Source: Gammaproteobacteria bacterium (GTDB taxonomy: Bacteria; Pseudomonadota; Gammaproteobacteria; GRL18). Taken from it: a stretch of DNA of 5,056 bases. Of this stretch, positions 1 through 5,056 are shown piece by piece; within the stretch, counting starts at the first letter, position 1; every line of letters starts with the position of its first letter. Location: NCBI GenBank assembly GCA_027076245.1, contig JALTKC010000279.1:1-5056 (forward strand). Reading direction: 5' to 3'. A program made the translations under genes and the position numbers. The notes under the pieces were generated by a model, which was given only the letters and a program-made list of their open reading frames with translations, made no database searches and was not told the DNA's origin.

Positions 1-1314
1 GAACAGTTATTTGATGAAATCCCGCCTGAACTACGCAGTGATGGTCTGGATAATATTCCGTCCCGTCGTTCAGAAATGCAGGTTCAGCGTCTGCTGACAG
101 AAAAAGCCATGCAGGACGGTACGCCGCTGTGTTTTGCCGGAGGCGGAGCCTATGAGCATCATATACCGGCGGCTATCTGGGAAATAGCCACCCGGGGTGA
201 ATTTTATTCGGCCTATACGCCGTATCAGGCAGAGGCCAGCCAGGGTACCCTGCAGGTAATTTATGAATTTCAGACCATGATAGCCAGTCTCACCGGTATG
301 GATGTGTCCAATGCCTCATTGTATGACGGAGCGTCAGGTCTTGGTGAAGCAGTATTAATGGCGGTGCGTGCTAACCGCAAGGCAAAGTCAAAACGCATTT
401 TAATGCCGGCTACGGTTTCCTCTGTTTACCGACAGGTTGTGGAAACCATTGTCAGGCATCAGGGCATTACTCTGGACATAATTGATTTTGATCAGGCTAA
501 CGGCACAATTGATATTGATAAACTAAAACAGCAGAGTGAACCTTTCGCGGCACTGGTCATTCCGCAGCCTAATTATTTCGGCTGTATGGAAGATGTACAC
601 ACTCTGACGGACTGGGCTCATGAGCAGGGTGCTATGGTCATTGGTCTGGTTAATCCCGTGGCGCTGGCCTTACTGGAAGCGCCCGGTAACTGGGGTACTC
701 AGGGTGTGGATATTGCCGTAGGTGAAGCGCAGCCTCTGGGGATTCCGCTGTCATCCGGCGGCCCTTATATCGGTTTTATGGCCTGTAAACAGAAACTGGT
801 GCGCCAGTTACCGGGGCGGATTGTGGGACGTACCGTTGATCTGGACGGTAAGCCCGGTTTCAGTCTGACGCTGCAGGCCCGCGAACAGCATATCCGTCGT
901 TCCAAGGCTACTTCCAATATCTGTACCAATCAGGGCTTAATGGCTACAGCCACAACCCTGTATCTGGCCTTTATGGGGCGGGATGGGTTGCAGAAGGTGG
1001 CGGCGGCCTGTGTGCACAATACTCAGGCGCTGATTGAATTATTAAAAAACATTCCGGGCATAAGCTTTCCTTTCGGTACAAGCGTGTTTCATGAATTTGT
1101 AATCACTCTTCCGGCTGATGTAGAGCAGGTAATCGAGGCTATGGCGGAAGAAGACATTGTGGCGGGTATTAATATCTCTCAATATTATGCCCAGGACGAT
1201 CTGGAAAATACTCTGCTGATCTGTGTGACAGAAACCAAAAGTACAGAGGACATGGCCTTTTTTGCTGATACTCTAAATAAAGTCATCAACAATCTGACAG
1301 GAGGGGCACAATAA
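1..1314 (+). CDS. gcvPA: Glycine dehydrogenase (decarboxylating) subunit 1, 5'-truncated by window edge
   Basis: This is the N-terminal-half subunit of the split P-protein of the glycine cleavage system, a cytoplasmic enzyme. With GcvPB it decarboxylates glycine using PLP and passes the aminomethyl group to the lipoyl arm of H-protein. The frame is open from base 1, with no stop before the first ATG at 76. The codons before that ATG read EQLFDEIPPELR, a typical GcvPA N-terminal stretch, so the ATG at 76 is internal and the true start lies upstream. About 437 residues are visible; the family is usually about 440-450, so only a short N-terminus is missing. Recognisable blocks are GGGAYEHH (139-162), YTPYQAE (214-234) and PLGIPLSSGGPY (733-768). 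The PLP lysine is expected in the partner subunit. The stop codon TAA (1312-1314) shares its last A with the gcvPB ATG, so the two subunits are probably made by coupled translation in equal amounts. Identification is from family knowledge and is firm. Confidence 0.95.
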   Translation, partial: EQLFDEIPPELRSDGLDNIPSRRSEMQVQRLLTEKAMQDGTPLCFAGGGAYEHHIPAAIWEIATRGEFYSAYTPYQAEASQGTLQVIYEFQTMIASLTGMDVSNASLYDGASGLGEAVLMAVRANRKAKSKRILMPATVSSVYRQVVETIVRHQGITLDIIDFDQANGTIDIDKLKQQSEPFAALVIPQPNYFGCMEDVHTLTDWAHEQGAMVIGLVNPVALALLEAPGNWGTQGVDIAVGEAQPLGIPLSSGGPYIGFMACKQKLVRQLPGRIVGRTVDLDGKPGFSLTLQAREQHIRRSKATSNICTNQGLMATATTLYLAFMGRDGLQKVAAACVHNTQALIELLKNIPGISFPFGTSVFHEFVITLPADVEQVIEAMAEEDIVAGINISQYYAQDDLENTLLICVTETKSTEDMAFFADTLNKVINNLTGGAQ

Positions 1315-2810
1315 TGACTCAGTTAAATGAAGCGATTATTGAAGACAAACTGATCTTTGAAGCCTCAGACTTTACCCGTAAAAGCAGTTCACTGGCACCG
1401 GATATTGAAGTTGATATAGTAACCAAAAGCTTACCGGAACATTTATTGCGCAAAAGCGACCTGCAATTACCTCAGGTCGGTGAATTACAGGTGGTGCGTC
1501 ACTATACCCGTCTGTCACAGAAAAACTTTTCCATTGATACGCATTTTTACCCGCTGGGTTCCTGTACCATGAAGTACAACCCCAGAGCCTGTAATACTCT
1601 GGCACAATTGCCAGGCTTTGCAGGCCGTCATCCTATGGCGCACAGCAGTATGAGTCAGGGTATTATGAGTTGTCTGTATGATCTGCAGAATATGCTGATG
1701 GAAGCTACCGGTATGAAACAGGTCTCTCTGACACCCATGGCAGGTGCCCAGGGTGAATTTGCCGGCGTGGCCATGATCCGGGCTTACCATGACCACAATA
1801 AGGACGATGCCCGTACTGAAATTATTGTACCCGATGCTGCTCATGGCACCAATCCGGCCACAGCCGTAATGTGCGGTTATAAGGTTAAGGAGTTGCCCAC
1901 TAATGATCAGGGCGATGTGGATATTGAAGCCCTGAAAGCCATGATCGGCCCGCAAACTGCCGGTATTATGCTCACTAATCCATCAACACTTGGGGTCTTT
2001 GAACGCAAGATCAAACAGATTGCCGATATGATCCACGAAGTCGGCGGCCTGCTGTATTATGACGGTGCCAATCTTAACGCCATTCTGGGCAAGGTCAAAC
2101 CCGGTGATATGGGCTTTGATGTGATCCATATGAATCTGCATAAAACCTTTTCCACACCTCATGGCGGCGGAGGACCTGGTGCCGGTCCGGTTGGGGTAAG
2201 TGAGCGCTTACAACCTTTCCTGCCTGTGCCAATGGTAGCCTTGAAAGATGGCCAGTACTACTGGTTGACTGAAGATGAACGGCCACTCAGTATAGGGCAC
2301 CTGTCAGCCTGGATGGGTAATGCCGGTATTCTGCTGAGGGCTTATATTTATGCCCTGCTGCTGGGGCGGGAAGGGATGCAGCGGGTAGCGGAATTTGCTA
2401 CCCTGAATGCCAATTACCTGCTGCAGCGTTTTGCTGATGCCGGCTTTGAAATAGCCTTCCCCGAACGCCGGGCCAGCCATGAATTTATTCTGACGCTGAG
2501 AAAAGAAGCCAAACAATACGGCACCAATGCCATGGACTTTGCCAAACGTCTGCTGGACTATGGCTTCCATGCCCCAACCACCTATTTCCCCTTACTGGTA
2601 CCGGAATGTTTCCTGATAGAACCCACGGAAACAGAAGCCAAAACCGATCTGGACGGCTTCGTAAAAGCCATGGAACTGATTCTGGAAGAGGCCAAAGAAT
2701 CTCCTGAAGTACTCAAACAGGCACCTTACAGCCTCCCGGTCAGACGTCTGGACGATGTGAAAGCCGCCAGGGAACTGGACCTGAACTATTATCAGAGTCA
2801 GGCCGAATAA
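1314..2810 (+). CDS. gcvPB: Glycine dehydrogenase (decarboxylating) subunit 2, PLP-binding
   Basis: This is the C-terminal-half subunit of the split P-protein, which carries the PLP cofactor; with GcvPA it forms the glycine-decarboxylating enzyme. The protein has 498 residues, normal for the family. Visible blocks are YPLGSCTMKYNPR (79-91), HGTNPA (177-182), YYDGAN (248-253, where D250 should contact the PLP ring nitrogen) and MNLHKTFSTPHGGGGPG (273-289). In the last block K277 is the expected Schiff-base lysine and the glycine run follows it. The start at 1314 overlaps the gcvPA stop by one base and is preceded by a very strong Shine-Dalgarno, AGGAGGGG (1299-1306), 7 bases away and inside the end of gcvPA. 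No key residue seems missing, so the enzyme looks intact. The gene is followed closely by dgkA. GcvT, GcvH and Lpd are not in the window; they may lie upstream or elsewhere. Confidence 0.97.
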   Translation: MTQLNEAIIEDKLIFEASDFTRKSSSLAPDIEVDIVTKSLPEHLLRKSDLQLPQVGELQVVRHYTRLSQKNFSIDTHFYPLGSCTMKYNPRACNTLAQLPGFAGRHPMAHSSMSQGIMSCLYDLQNMLMEATGMKQVSLTPMAGAQGEFAGVAMIRAYHDHNKDDARTEIIVPDAAHGTNPATAVMCGYKVKELPTNDQGDVDIEALKAMIGPQTAGIMLTNPSTLGVFERKIKQIADMIHEVGGLLYYDGANLNAILGKVKPGDMGFDVIHMNLHKTFSTPHGGGGPGAGPVGVSERLQPFLPVPMVALKDGQYYWLTEDERPLSIGHLSAWMGNAGILLRAYIYALLLGREGMQRVAEFATLNANYLLQRFADAGFEIAFPERRASHEFILTLRKEAKQYGTNAMDFAKRLLDYGFHAPTTYFPLLVPECFLIEPTETEAKTDLDGFVKAMELILEEAKESPEVLKQAPYSLPVRRLDDVKAARELDLNYYQSQAE

Positions 2811-2831
2811 TTAAACCGAAAGGAATTAACT

Positions 2832-3191
2832 ATGAAACCCGGTAAAAAAGGTCTGGCGCGAATTATCGATGCTGCCGGCTATTCCTGGCAGGGCTTTACC
2901 GCCGCCTGGAAAAATGAAGCCGCCTTCAGGGAAGAGCTCATGCTGTGCATCATTCTGGTACCCGCAGCCTTCTGGCTCGGAGAGACCAGTACTGATATCG
3001 CCCTGATGATCGGCAGCCTGTTTATTGTCCTGATAGCAGAAATCCTCAACTCGGCCATAGAAGCCGTAGTCGACCGTTTCGGCTCAGAACACCACGAACT
3101 CTCCGGCCGAGCCAAAGACATGGGCTCCGCCGCAGTATTCCTGGCCCTGACCAACGTCATCATAACCTGGCTCCTAATCCTGATATACTGA
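2832..3191 (+). CDS. dgkA: Diacylglycerol kinase, prokaryotic integral-membrane type
   Basis: Small inner-membrane kinase (119 residues; the E. coli enzyme is about 122) that phosphorylates diacylglycerol with ATP to give phosphatidate, recycling lipid released by membrane-derived glycan or envelope synthesis. The N-terminal amphipathic region (IIDAAGYSWQGFTAAW, 11-26) precedes E29. Three hydrophobic segments lie at about 36-49, 54-72 and 100-118. The family signature EILNSAIEAVVDR (70-82) supplies E70, N73 and E77, and SGRAKDMGSAA (91-101) supplies K95 and D96. These match the residues known to matter in E. coli DgkA (one higher here because Met is counted). The start has an AAAGGAA ribosome-binding site (2819-2825) 7 bases upstream. 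Only 21 bases separate it from gcvPB, so it is probably co-transcribed with the gcv genes, although no direct metabolic link is obvious. The similarity to the enterobacterial enzyme supports a gammaproteobacterial host. Confidence 0.96.
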   Translation: MKPGKKGLARIIDAAGYSWQGFTAAWKNEAAFREELMLCIILVPAAFWLGETSTDIALMIGSLFIVLIAEILNSAIEAVVDRFGSEHHELSGRAKDMGSAAVFLALTNVIITWLLILIY

Positions 3192-3216
3192 CGAACAACA
3201 AAAAATATTTTATACT
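3188..3216 (+). promoter_or_regulatory. Candidate sigma70-type promoter for the PfkB kinase
   Basis: CTGACG (3188-3193, four of six bases of TTGACA) is separated by 17 bases from TATACT (3211-3216, five of six of TATAAT). The -35 box overlaps the dgkA stop codon. Transcription would begin near 3223 and give a leader of about 115 bases containing both heptamer blocks. This is a pattern match only; read-through from dgkA is the alternative. Confidence 0.35.
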
Positions 3217-3231
3217 AACACTTAACACTAT

Positions 3232-3301
3232 TATGCTCTTTCTGAACGCTGAACGCTGAACGCTGATATGCTCTTTCTCAACGCTCAACGCTCAACGCTT
3301 A
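3232..3301 (+). repeat. Nested tandem repeat: 35-base unit x2, each with three heptamers
   Basis: The unit TATGCTCTTTCT followed by three heptamers and two further bases occurs twice, at 3232-3266 and 3267-3301. In the first copy the heptamers are GAACGCT at 3244, 3251 and 3258; in the second they are CAACGCT at 3279, 3286 and 3293. The 12-base leader (3232-3243 and 3267-3278) is identical in both copies. A degraded third leader may begin at about 3302 (TATCTTTT). The repeat lies wholly in the gap between dgkA and the kinase gene and codes for nothing I can see. It has the form of a small minisatellite; any regulatory role is unknown. Confidence 0.9.
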
Positions 3302-3339
3302 TATCTTTTAACCTTTAAAAACCCCCACAGGCCCTTAGA

Positions 3340-4272
3340 ATGACAGCACTAATCTGCGGCTCCTACGCCTACGACACCATTATGGTTTTCCCCGATCACT
3401 TCAAAAACCATATTCTGCCCGACAAAATACACATGCTGAATGTCTCCTTTCTGGTACCTGATATGCGGCGTGAGTATGGGGGGTGTGCCGGTAATATTGC
3501 CTATAACCTGAACCTTCTGGGAGGCGATGCAACCCCTATGGCCACCATAGGTACAGACTTTGCGCCTTATGCGCAGTGGATGGATAAATGCGGTATCAGC
3601 CGTAAGCACTTAAAAGAAATTCCCGACTCTTATACCGGACAGGCCTTTATTACCACGGATCAGGATGATAATCAGATCACCGCCTTTCATCCGGGAGCGA
3701 TGAATGAATCTCATCAGAACAGGGTGACAGATGCTGATGACGTTAGTATTGGAATTGTTTCTCCCGATGGCCGGGATGGTATGATTGAACATGCCCGTCA
3801 GTTTAAGGAAGCTGATATTCCCTTTATTTTTGATCCCGGTCAGGGCATGCCTATGTTTGGCGAGCAGGACTTAAAAACCTTTATTGAACAGGCCACCTGG
3901 TTAACCGTAAATGACTATGAAATGCAGATGTTAATAGATAAAACTGGTCTGACGGCTGGTGAAATTGTCGCCCAGGTGGATGCTTTAATTGTTACGTTAG
4001 GCGGAGAAGGTTCAGAAATTATTACCCGGGATAAAACCATTAATATCCCTGCGGTGGAGGCCAAAGTGATACAGGATCCTACCGGCTGTGGTGATGCTTT
4101 TCGCAGCGGACTGTTATACGGTTTAATGAATAATATCGACTGGGAAATTACGGGACGTATTGCCAGCCTGCTGGGTTCCATAAAAATTGAACACCATGGT
4201 ACTCAGAATCATCATTTTACAGTCGATGAATTTAAAGCACGCTTTAAATCTGAGTTTAATACTACATTTTAA
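3340..4272 (+). CDS. PfkB-family (ribokinase superfamily) kinase, probable nucleoside kinase
   Basis: Cytoplasmic ATP-dependent kinase of 310 residues, a normal PfkB length. The N-terminal ICGSYAYDTIMVF (5-17) and the substrate-side motif YGGCAGNIAYNLNLLGG (46-62) are in place. The C-terminal PfkB signature DPTGCGDAFRSGLLYGL (246-262) supplies the anion-hole glycines and D252, the expected catalytic base. FIFDPGQGMPMF and TVNDYEMQML are further family blocks in the middle. From memory the whole protein resembles the Burkholderia thailandensis nucleoside kinase and the 'adenosine kinase-like' proteins of beta- and gammaproteobacteria, so a nucleoside such as inosine, guanosine or adenosine is the best guess. 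The substrate is not proven by sequence, and a sugar is possible. The start at 3340 is kept because the next Met (codon 15) would remove the first strand; its ribosome-binding site is weak (AGG at 3329-3331, 8 bases away). The gene seems to be a single-gene unit, with the repeat-bearing gap upstream and a hairpin downstream. Confidence 0.88.
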   Translation: MTALICGSYAYDTIMVFPDHFKNHILPDKIHMLNVSFLVPDMRREYGGCAGNIAYNLNLLGGDATPMATIGTDFAPYAQWMDKCGISRKHLKEIPDSYTGQAFITTDQDDNQITAFHPGAMNESHQNRVTDADDVSIGIVSPDGRDGMIEHARQFKEADIPFIFDPGQGMPMFGEQDLKTFIEQATWLTVNDYEMQMLIDKTGLTAGEIVAQVDALIVTLGGEGSEIITRDKTINIPAVEAKVIQDPTGCGDAFRSGLLYGLMNNIDWEITGRIASLLGSIKIEHHGTQNHHFTVDEFKARFKSEFNTTF

Positions 4273-4307
4273 TCCTTAATAAGCAGGAACTGGTCTTATT
4301 CTAAAAC

Positions 4308-4357
4308 ACAGGGAGAACCCGATTTACATCCGGGTTATTCTTGATTTAACTCCCTGT
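4308..4357 (+). terminator. Nested inverted repeat after the kinase gene, possible terminator
   Basis: The outer arms ACAGGGAG (4308-4315) and CTCCCTGT (4350-4357) are a perfect 8-base match. Inside them AACCC (4316-4320) pairs with GGGTT (4332-4336), and GAT (4321-4323) with ATC (4328-4330), around a TTAC loop with one bulged C. The structure begins 36 bases past the kinase stop. The inner hairpin is followed by ATTCTTGATTT rather than a clean T-run, so rho-independent termination is plausible but not certain; it may instead protect the mRNA 3' end. Confidence 0.5.
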
Positions 4358-4513
4358 TAACCCCTTGAATTAGAAGTGCTTTCTTTTTCTTATTGCTTGT
4401 AAAATAGCCATGTCTTGCGTTTTACAAATTACTCCTGTTTAATCTTATTCTGCATTTATGTGAAACTTGTCATATAAATAACAGAAATTCCTGCAATTTA
4501 ATGAATTTTTATA

Positions 4514-4539
4514 ATCGGATATTGCTTCTGATTTTTTTT
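4514..4539 (+). terminator. Weak hairpin with eight-T run, possible rho-independent terminator
   Basis: ATCGGA (4514-4519) pairs with TCTGAT (4527-4532), with one G-T wobble and a 7-base loop, and is followed directly by T-rich DNA to 4539. The T-run is good but the stem is short and low in GC. It lies about 240 bases past the kinase stop, so it would be a back-up terminator. It also overlaps the TATAAT at 4510-4515, so the two readings compete. Confidence 0.3.
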
Positions 4540-4550
4540 CGGCGTATAAA
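4522..4550 (+). promoter_or_regulatory. Candidate promoter for the cold-shock gene (upstream)
   Basis: TTGCTT (4522-4527) is spaced 17 bases from TATAAA (4545-4550). The -10 box matches five of six consensus bases, while the -35 keeps only TTG. It would start RNA near 4557 and give a leader of roughly 120 bases, in line with the long leaders of cold-inducible csp genes. It is a pattern match only and competes with TATAAT at 4510 and the pair at 4587-4614. Confidence 0.3.
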
Positions 4551-4586
4551 TAAAAGTGCCTGAAGTAATGTGTGCTTTGTGGACGA

Positions 4587-4614
4587 TTGACCGGGAAGTT
4601 ATTATGAGCATAAG
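4587..4614 (+). promoter_or_regulatory. Candidate promoter for the cold-shock gene (proximal)
   Basis: TTGACC (4587-4592, five of six of the -35 consensus) is followed after 16 bases by CATAAG (4609-4614, four of six of TATAAT). It would start RNA near 4621, leaving a leader of about 60 bases. It has the best -35 box in the gap but a mediocre -10. Confidence 0.25.
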
Positions 4615-4663
4615 CTGTCTGATAATATTCCGGTCTTTAATTTTGTATGTATGGAAGTAAAAA

Positions 4664-4671
4664 AGGTAGGG
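4664..4671 (+). promoter_or_regulatory. Ribosome-binding site that fixes the cold-shock gene start
   Basis: AGGTAGGG (4664-4671) places AGGG 8 bases before the ATG at 4680. The in-frame ATG at 4647 has no purine-rich site upstream and would add 11 residues (MYGSKKGRDVT) unlike the usual csp N-terminus. The ATG at 4680 is therefore preferred. Confidence 0.75.
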
Positions 4672-4679
4672 ATGTAACA

Positions 4680-4913
4680 ATGGAAAAACGCGAAACTGGA
4701 ACAGTTAAATGGTTTAACAATGCCAAGGGCTTTGGTTTTATTGTGCTGGAAGAACAGGCGGATAAACAGGAGGACGTGTTCGTACATTTTCGTTCAATTC
4801 GGGGTGAGGGCTATCGAACCCTCAAGCAGGGAGCCAATGTGGAATTTAACCTGATCTCAGGCCAGAAGGGACTACAGGCCGAAGATGTGGTTTCTCTTAG
4901 TGAGCCTCATTAA
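4680..4913 (+). CDS. Cold-shock-domain (CspA-family) nucleic-acid-binding protein
   Basis: Small cytoplasmic protein of 77 residues made of a single cold-shock domain, which binds single-stranded RNA or DNA and in its relatives melts mRNA secondary structure. The start GTVKWFNNAKGFGFI (7-21) contains RNP1 (KGFGFI, 16-21), VFVHF (33-37) is RNP2, and GYRTLKQG, GQKGLQAEDVVSL complete the barrel. The aromatic binding residues W11, F12, F18, F20, F34, H36 and F37 are present. The loop between RNP1 and RNP2 is 11 residues (VLEEQADKQED), against about 8 in E. coli CspA as I recall it, and is strongly acidic. WFNNAKGFGFI and GYRTLK recall CspD, but the family member cannot be fixed, so no symbol is given. 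It ends in two tandem in-frame TAA codons. The long AT-rich upstream region suggests leader-based control, but cold induction itself is not shown by the sequence. Confidence 0.93.
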   Translation: MEKRETGTVKWFNNAKGFGFIVLEEQADKQEDVFVHFRSIRGEGYRTLKQGANVEFNLISGQKGLQAEDVVSLSEPH

Positions 4914-4926
4914 TAAAATAAACGGT

Positions 4927-4950
4927 TTACTCCATTGATTAATGGGGTAG
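4927..4950 (+). terminator. Terminator-like hairpin after the cold-shock gene
   Basis: TACTCCATT (4928-4936) pairs with AATGGGGTA (4941-4949) around a GATT loop, with one G-T wobble; a further T-G wobble pair is possible outside. It begins 13 bases after the stop. The following CTGAATGATCTCTTTCTC is only loosely T-rich, so termination may be incomplete or helped by the large inverted repeat further down. Confidence 0.45.
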
Positions 4951-4969
4951 CTGAATGATCTCTTTCTCA

Positions 4970-5056
4970 ACCCTGGGAGCGCGGGCATCTTGCCTGCGTA
5001 AATAAACTATCTTATCCTTATTTTTGACGCGGGCAAGATGCCCGCGCTCCCAGGGT
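4970..5056. repeat. Convergent pair of REP-like palindromes (BIME-like inverted repeat)
   Basis: The arms 4970-4999 and 5027-5056 are reverse complements over 30 bases with one mismatch, separated by a 27-base AT-rich spacer. Each arm also folds alone: CGCGGGCA-TCT-TGCCTGCG (4980-4998, one G-T wobble) and CGCGGGCA-AGA-TGCCCGCG (5028-5046, perfect). Each internal hairpin is preceded, reading inward, by ACCCTGGGAG. A GC-rich hairpin with a short GGAG-like head, in two opposite copies, is the form of REP elements that RAYT (TnpA-REP) transposases are known to mobilise. No such gene is in view. Arm 2 ends at the last base of the window, so the element may continue. As RNA it would form a very stable stem and could stop transcription or protect ends from either side. 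Confidence 0.85.

Larger units (their letters stand above)
4273..4679. other. 407-base non-coding gap between the kinase and cold-shock genes
   Basis: This stretch is AT-rich, with many T-runs and no convincing gene on either strand. It holds a nested inverted repeat near its left end and then a featureless AT-rich part (about 4365-4465). After that come a lone TTGTCA (4467-4472) with no matching -10, a perfect TATAAT (4510-4515) with only a poor -35 region, an eight-T run (4532-4539) and two further promoter-like pairs. The right part is probably the promoter and leader region of the cold-shock gene. An 18-codon reading frame with a passable ribosome-binding site lies at 4604-4660, too short to call a gene. 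Confidence 0.7.

Noticed and set aside
76..78. ATG at 76 as the start of gcvPA
   Set aside because: The frame is open to base 1 and the 25 codons before it read as conserved GcvPA sequence, so this Met is internal.
1372..2570. Several minus-strand open frames opposite gcvPB
   Set aside because: They lie entirely over a conserved gene, have no ribosome-binding sites or recognisable families, and are explained by its codon pattern.
3202..3211. AAAATATTTT palindrome after dgkA as a terminator or operator
   Set aside because: It is pure AT with no stable stem and no partner site, and such palindromes are common in AT-rich gaps.
3244..3299. Heptamer repeats as a CRISPR array
   Set aside because: The repeats are 7 bases, directly abutting with no spacers, which is not a CRISPR layout.
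4620..4632. GATAATATTCCG shared with bases 49-60 inside gcvPA
   Set aside because: A 12-base match is about what chance gives in 5 kb, and the flanks do not match.
4647..4649. In-frame ATG at 4647 as the start of the cold-shock protein
   Set aside because: It has no ribosome-binding site and gives an atypical 11-residue N-terminal extension; ATG 4680 has AGGG at good spacing.
4498..4787. Two short minus-strand frames over the cold-shock gene and its upstream gap
   Set aside because: The translations are low-complexity AT-rich products with no family likeness, and one overlaps the real cold-shock gene.

Overview
The window looks like ordinary chromosomal DNA of a medium-GC proteobacterium, most likely a gammaproteobacterium. 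The diacylglycerol kinase is very close to the enterobacterial DgkA as I remember it. The glycine decarboxylase is split into two subunits, and the sugar/nucleoside kinase resembles a beta/gammaproteobacterial PfkB nucleoside kinase. Genus cannot be read from this sequence. All five genes lie on the + strand.

Layout: (1) positions 1-1314 hold the 3' part of gcvPA, which is open at the left edge of the window. It overlaps by one base the complete gcvPB (1314-2810), and dgkA (2832-3191) follows after only 21 bases. These three look like the end of one transcription unit. (2) A 148-base gap (3192-3339) carries a possible promoter overlapping the dgkA stop and a nested tandem repeat: a 35-base unit present twice, each copy holding three heptamers. 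(3) A PfkB-family kinase (3340-4272) follows. (4) A 407-base AT-rich gap (4273-4679) contains a nested inverted repeat just past the kinase, a weak hairpin with an eight-T run, and several candidate promoters. (5) A small cold-shock-domain protein (4680-4913) is followed by a terminator-like hairpin. (6) A convergent pair of REP-like palindromes (4970-5056) forms a 30-base near-perfect inverted repeat that ends on the last base of the window.

Function: GcvPA and GcvPB together form the P-protein (glycine decarboxylase) of the glycine cleavage system, feeding one-carbon units into tetrahydrofolate metabolism with the T, H and L proteins, which are not in view. DgkA recycles membrane diacylglycerol to phosphatidate. 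The PfkB kinase probably phosphorylates a nucleoside. The cold-shock protein probably binds single-stranded RNA or DNA. The last two genes look like independent single-gene units.

I see no mobile-element gene, CRISPR array, tRNA or rRNA, and no sign of an exotic multi-gene system. The interest of this window lies in its intergenic DNA: the homogenised heptamer repeat, the nested hairpins, the long leader of the cold-shock gene and the REP pair.
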